Origin: Pseudomonas putida
GTDB taxonomy: Bacteria; Pseudomonadota; Gammaproteobacteria; Pseudomonadales; Pseudomonadaceae
NCBI RefSeq assembly: GCF_016406145.1
Contig: NZ_CP066306.1
Location: 3,410,001-3,474,000 of the forward strand
Length of the DNA stretch: 64,000 bases
Direction of reading: 5' to 3'
Shown here: positions 1 through 8,667 of the stretch, piece by piece
How the letters are laid out: each line of letters starts with the position of its first letter
How positions within the stretch are numbered: position 1 is the stretch's first letter
Made by a program: the position numbers and the translations under genes
Notes under the pieces: generated by a model
Told to the model about the DNA's origin: nothing
The model's input: the letters and a program-made list of their open reading frames with translations, nothing else
The model's database searches: none

Positions 1-390
1 CGCCATCCCCTGGCCCAGCAGGTGATGAGCTGGGCCGGAGTGCTGTGGTTGAGCTGGCTGGCGTGGCGCATTTTGCGCAGCGCGGGGCAGCCTTTGGATG
101 TCAGCGCAGCCAAGCCTTTCGACGCCCTCAGCGCAGCGTCACTGCAAGTGGTGAACCCGAAGGTGTGGATCATGGCAGTGACAGTGATCGGGGTGTTTGC
201 CGCGCCGTCGCTGCCGGTGTGGCAATTGACGCTGGTGTTTCTGTTGATCGCCCTACCGTGCATGACGGCCTGGGCGCTGTTGGGGGTAGGCAGTGCGCGC
301 TGGCTGGAGGCGCCAGGGCGGTTGCTATGGTTCAACCGGGGGTTGGCGGGCATGTTGCTGGTGTCGGCCTGGGCTGCACTGCTTGGCTGA
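1..390 (+). CDS. LysE/RhtB-family amino-acid exporter, C-terminal part
   Basis: The reading frame is open from the first base of the window, so the N-terminus lies outside. The visible 130 residues contain the 'NPKVWIM' motif that opens the second half of LysE/RhtB transporters, followed by three hydrophobic segments. Members of this family are inner-membrane exporters of amino acids and related metabolites of about 200 residues, so roughly the first third is missing. The substrate cannot be read from the sequence. It ends 61 bp before the stop of the convergent MFS gene. Confidence 0.8.
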   Translation, partial: RHPLAQQVMSWAGVLWLSWLAWRILRSAGQPLDVSAAKPFDALSAASLQVVNPKVWIMAVTVIGVFAAPSLPVWQLTLVFLLIALPCMTAWALLGVGSARWLEAPGRLLWFNRGLAGMLLVSAWAALLG

Positions 391-451
391 GGTGAAGGTG
401 GGCTGTACCGGCCCTGTCGGCAGCTGCCGACGATAGGACCGGTAACGTCAA

Positions 452-1651
452 TCAATGACTCAGTGCCTCGCGAAAGCGCCGGGTACTGGCCATTGCCAGC
501 AGCAAGCCGACCACCGCCACACTGCCGCCGGCCCACCCGACAGAGGCCACCCCCAGCTGGCTGCTGACGATACTGCCCAGCAACGCCCCACCGCCAATGC
601 CGATGTTATAGATGCCCGAGAACAGCGCCATCGCCACGTCCGTGGCATCGGACGCCAGCTTCAGGGTCTTGGACTGCAGCGACAGGCTGAAGCTCAGGAT
701 CGCGACTCCCCAGAACATGCTCAGCCCGGCAAACAGATAGAAGTTGCCCGCCAGCGGCAACAGCAGCAGCAGGCAAGCCGCCAGCAAGCCGATCGAGCCT
801 ACCAGCAAACCATGCGGAAAGCGGTCGCTGTAGCGGCTGAACAGCACTGAGCCAAACACCCCAGCACCGCCGAACAGCAGCAACAACAACGTGATGCGCT
901 CACCACTGATCTGTGCCACCTGCAGGGCAAACGGCTCTATGTAGCTGTACGCCGTGAATTGCGCAGTGATCACCAGGGTCACCAACACATACGTGATCAC
1001 CAGTGCAGGGCGTTTGAACAGGATCGGCAAGCTGCGCAGCGAACCGGAGTTCTGGCTAGGCAGCAGCGGCAGCGATTTCATCAGGCAAAGCATGGTGGCC
1101 AGCGCCACCCCGGCAATGCTGAGGAAGGTGACCCGCCAGCCCAGCGCCTCGCCCACCACGCGCCCAAGCGGGATGCCCAGGACCATTGCCAGGGTCGTAC
1201 CGGTAGCCAGCAAGCCCAACGCCTTGGCCTGCTGGCCTGGCGGCGCCACACGCACCGCCAGCGAGGCGGTGATGGACCAGAACACGGCGTGCGCCAGGGC
1301 GATGCCGATGCGGCTGAGCAGCAGCATGGCAAAACTTTGCGACAGCCACGACAGCAGGTGGCTGACCACGAACACCAGGAACACGAACAACAGCAGGCGC
1401 CGACGCTCGATGTTGCGCGTGAGCAGCATCATCGGCAGCGAAGCCAAGGCCACCACCCAGGCATAGATGGTCAGCATCAGGCCGACCTGAGCGGTGCTCA
1501 TGTCGAAACTGCGGCCGATGTCGCTGAGCAGCGCCACCGGGACGAACTCAGTGGTGTTGAAGATGAAGGCCGCGAGGGCCAGGGCGATCACACTCAGCCA
1601 GCTGCCGCCACCGGTGGTTGGCGCAAGGTTGGTGGGGACAGGTCCGTTCAT
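452..1651 (-). CDS. sotB: MFS sugar efflux transporter, SotB type
   Basis: A 399-residue protein with twelve predicted membrane segments. It begins at the ATG directly before 'NGPVPTN'; an upstream in-frame extension of 68 residues is arginine- and proline-rich and unlike a transporter. The first helix with '[15 protein letters not shown]' and the overall length match the SotB/YdeA branch of the DHA1 drug/sugar antiporters, which export arabinose, isopropyl-thiogalactoside and similar compounds in E. coli. The family is clear, the substrate is inferred. It stands alone, convergent with the LysE-type gene upstream in the window. Confidence 0.8.
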   Translation of the reverse strand: MNGPVPTNLAPTTGGGSWLSVIALALAAFIFNTTEFVPVALLSDIGRSFDMSTAQVGLMLTIYAWVVALASLPMMLLTRNIERRRLLLFVFLVFVVSHLLSWLSQSFAMLLLSRIGIALAHAVFWSITASLAVRVAPPGQQAKALGLLATGTTLAMVLGIPLGRVVGEALGWRVTFLSIAGVALATMLCLMKSLPLLPSQNSGSLRSLPILFKRPALVITYVLVTLVITAQFTAYSYIEPFALQVAQISGERITLLLLLFGGAGVFGSVLFSRYSDRFPHGLLVGSIGLLAACLLLLLPLAGNFYLFAGLSMFWGVAILSFSLSLQSKTLKLASDATDVAMALFSGIYNIGIGGGALLGSIVSSQLGVASVGWAGGSVAVVGLLLAMASTRRFREALSH

Positions 1652-1872
1652 GGGGCGAATTCTATTCTCCGCAGGCAAGGCGAAAGGACGCGCGTCAGGG
1701 GCCAAGTATCGGCCGCGCTGAGGCACGGGTTTGTTATTGGAGGGAATGCCGGCATGGTACGCGTCAACAGCGCGCCTCACAACCAGACGCGCAGACGCAC
1801 ACAGGGAAATGGGCGCCGCCCCCCAGACCAGATCGCCCGTATGGTCTGGAGGCAACGCCCGGCTGGGAAGGG

Positions 1873-2925
1873 TCAGCCCTGCAGCGTCGCCATGTCGATC
1901 ACGAAACGGTACTTCACATCACCGGCGATCATGCGCTCATAAGCCTGGTTGATATTGCGGATATCCAGCATCTCGATATCGCAACGGATATCGTGCTCTG
2001 CACAGAAATCCAGCACTTCCTGGGTCTGGGCGATACCGCCAATCAGCGAGCCTGCCAGCACGCGGCGCTTCATCACCAGGTTGGCCGCGTGCAGCGCCGG
2101 GTCGATCGGCTCGATCAGGCCCACCAGGATATGCACGCCATCGAACTTCAGGGTCTCCAGGTACGGGTTCAGATCGTGCTGCACCGGAATGGTGTCGAGC
2201 AGGAAGTCGAAGCGACCGGCAGCGGCGCGCATCTGCTCGGCATCGGTGGACACGATCACATGGTCGGCGCCCTGGCGACGGGCTTCCTCGGCCTTGGCCT
2301 GCGAGCGGGTGAACAGGGTTACCTCAGCGCCCAAAGCCTTGGCTAGCTTGATACCCATGTGCCCCAGGCCGCCCATGCCGAGGATGCCGACCTTGTGGCC
2401 AGGGCCGACGCCATGATGCTTGAGCGGCGAATAGGTGGTGATACCGGCGCAGAGAATCGGCGCCGCGCTGGGCAGGTCCATCCCGGCCGGGATGCGCACC
2501 ACAAAGTGCTCGCTGACCACGATGCTGCTGGAGTAACCGCCCATGGTGTTACTGCCATCGACCCGGTCCGGGGTGGCGTAGGTCATGGTCGGGCCTTCCA
2601 GGCAGTATTGCTCCAGGTCCTTGGCACAGGCCTCGCAGTGGCGGCAGGAATCGACCATGCAGCCGACGCCGACCAGGTCACCGACCTTGTGCGCCGATAC
2701 CTTCTCGCCCACCGCCGTGACGCGGCCGATGATCTCGTGGCCGGGCATCAGCGGGTACACGGCAATGCCCCATTCATTACGGGCCTGATGGATGTCGGAG
2801 TGGCAAACGCCACAGTAGAGGATCTCGATGGCGACATCGTCCGGGCGCGGGCTGCGACGCTCGAAGGTCATGGGTGCCAAGGGGCTGGTCGGGGTTTGGG
2901 CGGCGTAACCGATAGCAGTGTACAT
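1873..2925 (-). CDS. Zinc-dependent NADP alcohol/aldehyde reductase, YahK type
   Basis: A medium-chain dehydrogenase of 350 residues starting at '[10 protein letters not shown]'. Catalytic zinc ligands are visible as C41 in 'CGVCHSD' and H63 in 'PGHE'. Four structural-zinc cysteines sit at about 94, 97, 100 and 108, and the dinucleotide motif GMGGLG follows near residue 195. This arrangement is that of YahK/cinnamyl-alcohol-type reductases, which reduce many aldehydes with NADPH in the cytoplasm. The gene is divergent from an AraC-type activator across a 181-bp gap, which probably controls it. Confidence 0.85.
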   Translation of the reverse strand: MYTAIGYAAQTPTSPLAPMTFERRSPRPDDVAIEILYCGVCHSDIHQARNEWGIAVYPLMPGHEIIGRVTAVGEKVSAHKVGDLVGVGCMVDSCRHCEACAKDLEQYCLEGPTMTYATPDRVDGSNTMGGYSSSIVVSEHFVVRIPAGMDLPSAAPILCAGITTYSPLKHHGVGPGHKVGILGMGGLGHMGIKLAKALGAEVTLFTRSQAKAEEARRQGADHVIVSTDAEQMRAAAGRFDFLLDTIPVQHDLNPYLETLKFDGVHILVGLIEPIDPALHAANLVMKRRVLAGSLIGGIAQTQEVLDFCAEHDIRCDIEMLDIRNINQAYERMIAGDVKYRFVIDMATLQG

Positions 2926-3106
2926 ACAAGACCTCAGATGCAAGTGAAACGATTCAGGCGATACATTTTCCGCATCCTCGCCCTCCACAGCCACAGCAGA
3001 TCCTCCGAGGTGAATGCCTGATTCTCCGAACCTGGCCTGAACCACCTGGCGCCGAGCCTCAAATCTGAGATGATGCAAGTGTCTGATTCTCTGCCCATGG
3101 TCCATC

Positions 3107-4012
3107 ATGCAACTGACCCGCCACGTCGACGCCAACGCCACGCTGTGCGCCCTGATACGCAGCCTGGCCACACGCCCAGGCTTCGTGCCCACTCATCTGC
3201 CACAGGTCCAGGTTTTGAGCTGGGACCATTACGTGGCCAGCAGCCCGCAGATCTACGAGCCTAGCCTGATGATCCTGGCCCAGGGCAGCAAGCTGGCGCG
3301 CCTTGGCCCACGCACACTGGAGTATGGCGCCGGGCATTACCTCGTGCAGGCGCTGTCGGTGCCGTTCATGTGCGAAACCTTCGCCACCGCCGACGCGCCG
3401 TTACTGGGCGTGGCGGTGGACATCGACCGCGGCGTGCTGGGTGAACTGGTACAGAGCATGGCGCTGGCGCCTGACCCAGCAGTGCAGGCGCAGACACCGC
3501 AGTCGATGACCTCGGCAGCGCTGGATGCGCCCATGCGCGACTGCGTCGAGCGGCTGTTACGCTGCCTGCAGGATCCGGTAGACGCCAAGGTGCTGGGGCC
3601 GGCGCGGGTGCGCGAGGTTCTGTACACCGCACTGCGTGGGCCGCAGGCCGGGGTATTGCGGGCGCTGGTAGAGCAGCAGGGGCACTTCGCCCGAATCGGC
3701 GCCGCCCTTGCTCACCTGCGTGAACATTACACTGAGCCGCTGAGCGTCGAGGCATTGGCTGCGCGGGCTAATATGAGCGTGTCGACCTTCCACGAGCACT
3801 TCAAACGCTGTACCGACATGGCGCCGATGCAGTACCTCAAGCGCCTGCGGCTGCTCAAGGCGCAACAGATGCTGATCGGCGAAGGCCTTGGCGTGGCTCA
3901 GGCGGCGCACCGGGTGGGCTACCAGAGCACCTCGCAGTTCAGCCGCGAGTACAAACGCCAGTTTGCCCGTAGCCCGGGGGATGAGCAGGCCTATCAGAGT
4001 TTGCCTGCTTGA
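3107..4012 (+). CDS. AraC-family regulator beside the alcohol dehydrogenase
   Basis: 301 residues with an N-terminal AraC_N-type sensing domain (roughly 20-175) and a C-terminal AraC double helix-turn-helix (roughly 205-295). The conserved 'MAPMQYLKRLRLLKAQQML' and 'GYQSTSQFSREYKRQF' segments are present. It is transcribed away from the YahK-type reductase, the common arrangement in which such regulators switch on the neighbouring aldehyde reductase. The inducer is unknown. Confidence 0.85.
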   Translation: MQLTRHVDANATLCALIRSLATRPGFVPTHLPQVQVLSWDHYVASSPQIYEPSLMILAQGSKLARLGPRTLEYGAGHYLVQALSVPFMCETFATADAPLLGVAVDIDRGVLGELVQSMALAPDPAVQAQTPQSMTSAALDAPMRDCVERLLRCLQDPVDAKVLGPARVREVLYTALRGPQAGVLRALVEQQGHFARIGAALAHLREHYTEPLSVEALAARANMSVSTFHEHFKRCTDMAPMQYLKRLRLLKAQQMLIGEGLGVAQAAHRVGYQSTSQFSREYKRQFARSPGDEQAYQSLPA

Positions 4013-4047
4013 TCACCCGGAGCCGCTCCCCGGCAACGCAGCCCCGG

Positions 4048-4644
4048 TCACTGACGCTGGACCATGGCAACGATGGCTGCCTGTAGCTCATCCTTTGCCT
4101 GCCCAACCTGCAACTCCCCCGCCGCCGCTGCCTGCGACAATGCATCGGCCGCCCCCACCAGCAAGCGCATCCCGGCAGCACCGATATCACCGTGCGACGT
4201 AAATTCGCCCAGAGCAGCCCGACACTTGTCGAGAAATGGCTGCTCGTAAGCCCGCTTGAGCGCCTCCAGTTCTGGTGACCCAGCGAGCGCAGCCGATACC
4301 CCTGGCATCTCCCTCCCCTGGCTCATGACACAGTCCACGTAAGCTTCGGCAATTACCCCGGCCCGGTCGCTCAAGGTCGCAGCACAACGCGATAAAGCCT
4401 GATCGAGCATCATCGATTGGCGCGCATCGTAATCCTGATACAGCGCAGCCAGCAGCCCGGTGCGCGTCTCGAAATGGTCATACACCACCGGCTTGGTCAC
4501 ACCGGCCTGCTCGGCCAGGCGGCCGAGGCTTAACGCCTCGGTCCCTTCTTCGCGCACCAGTTGCCACGCCTTGTCGAGCAGTTGACGGCGCCGTTGGTCG
4601 CGGGACAGGCGCTTACGCGGCCGTTCCTGATCATCACTTGACAT
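4048..4644 (-). CDS. TetR-family repressor
   Basis: 198 residues. The N-terminal helix-turn-helix is recognisable in 'LGRLAEQAGVTKPVVYDHF', followed by an all-helical ligand domain. It is divergent from a flavodoxin-fold quinone reductase. The 93-bp gap contains two direct copies of GTAACTTACC, a plausible binding site. It is therefore likely the repressor of both itself and the reductase; the ligand is unknown but may be a quinone or electrophile. Confidence 0.85.
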   Translation of the reverse strand: MSSDDQERPRKRLSRDQRRRQLLDKAWQLVREEGTEALSLGRLAEQAGVTKPVVYDHFETRTGLLAALYQDYDARQSMMLDQALSRCAATLSDRAGVIAEAYVDCVMSQGREMPGVSAALAGSPELEALKRAYEQPFLDKCRAALGEFTSHGDIGAAGMRLLVGAADALSQAAAAGELQVGQAKDELQAAIVAMVQRQ

Positions 4645-4660
4645 AGCATACCTACCAAAA

Positions 4661-4684
4661 GTAACTTACCAATCGTAACTTACC
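4661..4684. promoter_or_regulatory. Direct repeat GTAACTTACC x2, candidate TetR operator
   Basis: GTAACTTACC occurs at 4661-4670 and again at 4675-4684, a 14-bp period, in the gap between the divergent TetR gene and the quinone reductase. Position and repetition suggest an operator; this is inference. Confidence 0.5.
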
Positions 4685-4737
4685 TTGAGTATATAGCGCT
4701 CAAGGCCTCTGCGCACATCTTGTTCAGGAGAAGCTTC

Positions 4738-5331
4738 ATGCAAGCCTTGATCGTCATCGGCCATCACGACCCGCATTCCCTTACCCACGCCCTCGCCGGG
4801 CAAATCGCCGAAGGCTTGGCCAGCGCCGGGCACCGCTGCGAATTCGCCGACCTTGCCAGTGAAGGTTTCGACCCACGCTTCAGCATGGCCGACCATGCCG
4901 TGCACCGTCGGCTCGCCCCAGCACCAGACGATGTGCTACGCGAACAGGCACGCATCGAACGCGCCGATGCGCTGGTGCTGGTGTACCCGATCTACTGGTG
5001 GTCACTGCCAGCCCTGCTCAAAGGCTGGGTAGAGCGAGTGTTCAGCCATGGCTGGGCATTCGAATACGAGGGCGGCACGGTCATCAAGAAACTGCGCGGC
5101 ATGAACGTGCACCTGGTCGGTGTTGCCGGGGCCGATGCCGGCACTTTCGAGCGTCACGGCTATGGCGACGCGATGCGCGTACAAATCGAGCATGGCATTT
5201 TCGATTACTGCGGCGCCAACGTGCTCAGTTCGACTTTGCTGGACGACAGCGAGGGCCCGGCTGCGGCATTGCTTCTGGCCAGTGCCCGACACTTGGGTGA
5301 GCAACTGTTCGGAGGTACCCGGGCGCTGTGA
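4738..5331 (+). CDS. Flavodoxin-fold NAD(P)H:quinone oxidoreductase
   Basis: 197 residues starting at the ATG preceded by AGGAG. The fold signature is visible: 'IGHHDPHSLTHALA' for the flavin phosphate loop, 'LVYPIYWWSLPALLKGWVERV' in the centre and 'GADAGTFERHGYGDA' further on. This is the KefF/MdaB/NQO family, which reduces quinones by two electrons with FMN or FAD and NAD(P)H. Divergence from a TetR gene suggests induction by a reactive compound. The start was chosen by ribosome-binding site and by alignment of the N-terminal strand. Confidence 0.85.
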   Translation: MQALIVIGHHDPHSLTHALAGQIAEGLASAGHRCEFADLASEGFDPRFSMADHAVHRRLAPAPDDVLREQARIERADALVLVYPIYWWSLPALLKGWVERVFSHGWAFEYEGGTVIKKLRGMNVHLVGVAGADAGTFERHGYGDAMRVQIEHGIFDYCGANVLSSTLLDDSEGPAAALLLASARHLGEQLFGGTRAL

Positions 5332-5338
5332 ACCGGGC

Positions 5339-5884
5339 TCACGGCGTCAACGGCCACTGCGCCAGCGGCAGGTACTGGCCTTTGCGCGACTCGTAAAGCG
5401 CGAAGTACCGGGCGGCGATAAAGAAGTCGGGCGCCACGCTGGCCTCGGGCGCCTGGCCGCGAAAGTCCCGTGACAGGGTCAGGTGCGGCCGGTACTCACG
5501 GGCCTGCTCGGCAACGCCCATGGGCAGCAGTGCCTGCTGCAGCCCATAAGCAAGTTGGCGCAGTGCAGCCGGTGCCTGCTGCGGCTCGAGCACCAGCACG
5601 TTTGCCCGCGGCCAGACCTTGAGCTGATCGAGCAGCAGGCGCAGGGGGGCGTCAGGGCGCGCCAGGTTGTCTACCGCAGCGCAAATCGCCGGTACCTGCG
5701 CTGCATCCACATCGCCTAGAAACATCAGGGTCAGGTGGAAGTTCGCACTGGGCACCGGTTTGCCACTACGCAGCTGGAGGCCACGCCGCCACTGGGCTAT
5801 CGCACGCTGCTGGGCGTCGGTTACCGGCAGGGCGAAAAACAGCCGTTTGAAGGGGGCGCCACTGAGGCGCGAGTCCTGAACCAT
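5339..5884 (-). CDS. thpR: RNA 2',3'-cyclic phosphodiesterase
   Basis: 181 residues with the two HxTx motifs of the 2H phosphoesterase family: H50-L-T52 in 'FHLTLMFLGD' and H134-L-T136 in 'PHLTLSRD'. ThpR (historically 2'-5' RNA ligase) opens 2',3'-cyclic phosphates on RNA ends. The N-terminal 'RLFFALPVTDAQQRAIAQW' is also typical. It ends 8 bp from the convergent quinone reductase gene. Confidence 0.9.
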   Translation of the reverse strand: MVQDSRLSGAPFKRLFFALPVTDAQQRAIAQWRRGLQLRSGKPVPSANFHLTLMFLGDVDAAQVPAICAAVDNLARPDAPLRLLLDQLKVWPRANVLVLEPQQAPAALRQLAYGLQQALLPMGVAEQAREYRPHLTLSRDFRGQAPEASVAPDFFIAARYFALYESRKGQYLPLAQWPLTP

Positions 5885-6053
5885 GCGTGCTCCTTTACCT
5901 TAAACGTTTGCGCAAACCGGGGCCATTACACCTTGGTCGGCCGCAAATCTCGCCAGCCTCGGTACAAACTATCTGTACAAACTCCCCCCATGATTGTTTA
6001 TGCTGGCGGGCTTATGCCATGGCGCATGGCCATTTTTCGACAAGTAATCGTCC

Positions 6054-6953
6054 ATGAAAATTGCACTCGTACTGATCTTTGCCCTCTCGATCGCCTATGT
6101 TCATCTGCGCGGTCGGGTACGCCACAAGCTCACCCGCCAATTGGGTGACCACTCCAGTTTCCTGGCCCCGGTCAACAGCTTCCTTTACCTGTTCTCCAGG
6201 CACCCGGCCAAACCCTACCTGCCGGTAGAAGCGTTCCCCGAGCTGCAGCCACTTAAGGATCACTGGCAGGAAATCCGCCAGGAGGCCCAACAGTTGCTGC
6301 ATGTGGGCGAGATCAAGAAGTCCGATAATTACGACGACGTTGGCTTCAACTCCTTCTTCAAGACCGGCTGGAAGCGCTTTTACCTGAAATGGTACGGCGA
6401 AAGCCACCCGTCTGCGATGAACCTGTGCCCGCGCACCACCGAGTTGCTGCAGGGCATCGGCACGGTCAAGGCAGCCATGTTCGCTACCCTGCCGCCGGGC
6501 GCCAAGCTGGTGCGCCACCGCGACCCGTATGCCGGCTCCTATCGCTACCACCTGGGCCTGGATACGCCGAACGACGATGGCTGCTACATCGACGTGGATG
6601 GCGAGAAGTATTCCTGGCGTGACGGCGAAGCCGTGGTGTTCGACGAGACCTACATCCACTACGCCGCCAATACCACCGAGCACAACAGGATCATTCTGTT
6701 CTGCGACATCGAGCGCCCGCTGAAATACCGCTGGGCGACTGCGTTCAACCGCTGGTTCAGCCGCAATGTCATGGCTGCCGCGGCAGCGCCGAATAATGCC
6801 AATGACAAGACTGGCGGTATCAACCGCCTGTTCACCCGGATCTACAAGATCCGCGAACGGGGCAAGGCACTGAAAAAACGCAACCGCATGCGCTATTACC
6901 TGGAGAAGTGGCTGGTGGTGGCGGCCCTGGTTCTGGTGTTCGTCTATATCTGA
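6054..6953 (+). CDS. lpxO: LpxO-type lipid A 2-hydroxylase (Fe/2-oxoglutarate dioxygenase)
   Basis: 299 residues of the aspartyl/asparaginyl beta-hydroxylase superfamily. The iron-binding H155-x-D157 lies in 'LVRHRDPYAGSYRYHLGL', with a distal histidine near 202 and an arginine near 212. A hydrophobic segment at residues 1-18 and another at about 284-298 anchor it in the inner membrane. Family members hydroxylate the secondary acyl chain of lipid A. Length and membrane anchors match LpxO and not the soluble hydroxylases. A GNAT gene follows 23 bp downstream. Confidence 0.85.
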   Translation: MKIALVLIFALSIAYVHLRGRVRHKLTRQLGDHSSFLAPVNSFLYLFSRHPAKPYLPVEAFPELQPLKDHWQEIRQEAQQLLHVGEIKKSDNYDDVGFNSFFKTGWKRFYLKWYGESHPSAMNLCPRTTELLQGIGTVKAAMFATLPPGAKLVRHRDPYAGSYRYHLGLDTPNDDGCYIDVDGEKYSWRDGEAVVFDETYIHYAANTTEHNRIILFCDIERPLKYRWATAFNRWFSRNVMAAAAAPNNANDKTGGINRLFTRIYKIRERGKALKKRNRMRYYLEKWLVVAALVLVFVYI

Positions 6954-6976
6954 GCAGGCCGGGAGCCTTTTGCCGC

Positions 6977-7546
6977 ATGATCCACATCCGCCCCATGACC
7001 CCCGAGGACTTCGAGCGTTTCTGGCCCACCTTCCAGGCCGTTGTCCAGGCCCGCGAAACCTACGCCTACGACCCAGCCCTGAGCTTAGAACAGGCACGCC
7101 AGCTATGGCTGGAGTTGCCTTTGCACACGCTGGTGGCCGAGCAGGACGGTGAGTTGCTGGGGGCGTACTACCTCAAGGCCAATGCCGCCGGCCCCGGTGC
7201 CCATGTGGGCAATTGCGGCTACATGGTCGACGAAGCCGCCCGTGGTCGTGGCGTGGCCAGGCTGATGTGCGAACACTCACAGAAACTGGCGCGCCAGGAA
7301 GGCTTCCTGGCGCTGCAGTTCAATTCGGTGGTGGCCAGCAATGAAGCGGCCGTGGCGCTATGGCACAAACTGGGCTTCGAGACCGTCGGCCGCTTGCCCA
7401 AGGCTTACCGCCACGCCCGCCTGGGTTTGGTGGACTGCCTGGTGATGTACAAATGGCTGGCCGACGAGCCGGTAGTGGAAAAACCGCCGCTGCTGATTGG
7501 CCGCAAGAACATCGAGGCGCGCGTGTCGCGGCGGCGTGGCCGCTAG
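6977..7546 (+). CDS. GNAT-family N-acetyltransferase
   Basis: 189 residues starting at 'MIHIRPMTPEDFERFW'. The acetyl-CoA loop is 'RGRGVARLMCEHS', followed by 'NEAAVALWHKLGFETVGRLPKAY', the usual GNAT C-terminal signature. The substrate is unknown; the closest general type is the single-domain L-amino-acid/MddA-like acetyltransferase. It is close behind lpxO and may share its transcript. Confidence 0.8.
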   Translation: MIHIRPMTPEDFERFWPTFQAVVQARETYAYDPALSLEQARQLWLELPLHTLVAEQDGELLGAYYLKANAAGPGAHVGNCGYMVDEAARGRGVARLMCEHSQKLARQEGFLALQFNSVVASNEAAVALWHKLGFETVGRLPKAYRHARLGLVDCLVMYKWLADEPVVEKPPLLIGRKNIEARVSRRRGR

Positions 7547-7659
7547 GCGCGTTGCTACCTTGGTCAGCGCCACTGCATTTGCACTTTTATGCGAACCCAT
7601 GGCATAGATGCGGGTCAACGCCTGTATGTGACCGTTTGCGCCACTCAAGGAGCCCCTGC

Positions 7660-8499
7660 ATGAGCAAGTCCCCCTACGTCCCGCCCAAGGTCTGGCGTAA
7701 CGAGTCAGCCTCTGGTGGCCAGTTTGCCAGTATCAACCGCCCGATCGCCGGCCCTACCCACGACAAGGTGCTGCCTGTCGGCAAGCACCCGTTGCAGCTG
7801 TACTCGCTGGCAACCCCCAACGGCGTGAAAGTCACCATCCTTCTTGAAGAACTGCTGGCCCTGGGCCATAGCGGCGCCGAGTACGACGCCTGGTTGATCC
7901 GCATCGGGGAAGGCGACCAGTTCTCCAGCGGGTTCGTTGAAGTCAACCCCAACTCGAAGATCCCCGCCCTGCTCGACCGCAGCGTTGAGCCAGCGGTACG
8001 GGTGTTCGAATCGGGTTCGATCCTGCTGTACCTGGCCGAGAAATTCGCAGCATTCCTGCCCAAGGATCTGCCTGCGCGCACCGAAAGCCTGAACTGGCTG
8101 TTCTGGCAGATGGGTTCGGCGCCTTATCTGGGTGGGGGCTTTGGCCACTTTTACGCGTATGCCCCGGAAAAGTTCGAATACGCCATCAACCGTTTCACCA
8201 TGGAAGCCAAGCGCCAACTGGATGTGCTTGAGCGGCGCCTTGCGCAAAGCCGCTACCTGGGTGGCGATGAGTACAGCATTGCCGATATCGCCGTATGGCC
8301 GTGGTATGGCCAATTGGTGCGCGGTAACCTGTATGACGCAGCAGAGTTCCTTGCCGTGCATGAATACCCGCAGGTGCAGCGCTGGGCCGAAGAAATCGCG
8401 CAGCGGCCGGCCGTGCAGCGGGGCACCCGGGTCAACCGCACCTGGGGAGATGAAGCCAGCCAGGTGCCCGAGCGCCATTCGGCGGCGGATCTGGGTTAA
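7660..8499 (+). CDS. yghU: Glutathione-dependent disulfide-bond oxidoreductase YghU
   Basis: 279 residues beginning 'MSKSPYVPPKVW', preceded by AAGGAG. The thioredoxin-like N-domain ('LYSLATPNGVKVTILLEEL') and helical C-domain ('YSIADIAVWPWYGQLV') are those of the Nu-class glutathione transferases. Length fits E. coli YghU. These enzymes reduce disulfides and organic hydroperoxides using two glutathiones. The following amidase starts 168 bp later on the same strand. Confidence 0.9.
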   Translation: MSKSPYVPPKVWRNESASGGQFASINRPIAGPTHDKVLPVGKHPLQLYSLATPNGVKVTILLEELLALGHSGAEYDAWLIRIGEGDQFSSGFVEVNPNSKIPALLDRSVEPAVRVFESGSILLYLAEKFAAFLPKDLPARTESLNWLFWQMGSAPYLGGGFGHFYAYAPEKFEYAINRFTMEAKRQLDVLERRLAQSRYLGGDEYSIADIAVWPWYGQLVRGNLYDAAEFLAVHEYPQVQRWAEEIAQRPAVQRGTRVNRTWGDEASQVPERHSAADLG

Positions 8500-8667
8500 G
8501 CGCGTATGGGCCGCCATGCGGCCCTTTGCCCAGCAAGCCGGCAGCCGCAGGGCCAGACAATGCCCCGCTGCAAAAATCCATTTGCCCCCGCGCAAACCTG
8601 CTTCCGCCCAGCCCTTCTTGTACACTCCTCGCAAAAGCCCCCACCTGCACAAAATTTTGGTGAAAGC

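Noticed and set aside
959..1942. Long antisense frames over the SotB gene
   Set aside because: They are rich in Gln, Arg and His, as expected for the reverse reading of a GC-rich gene, and have no ribosome-binding site or family signature.
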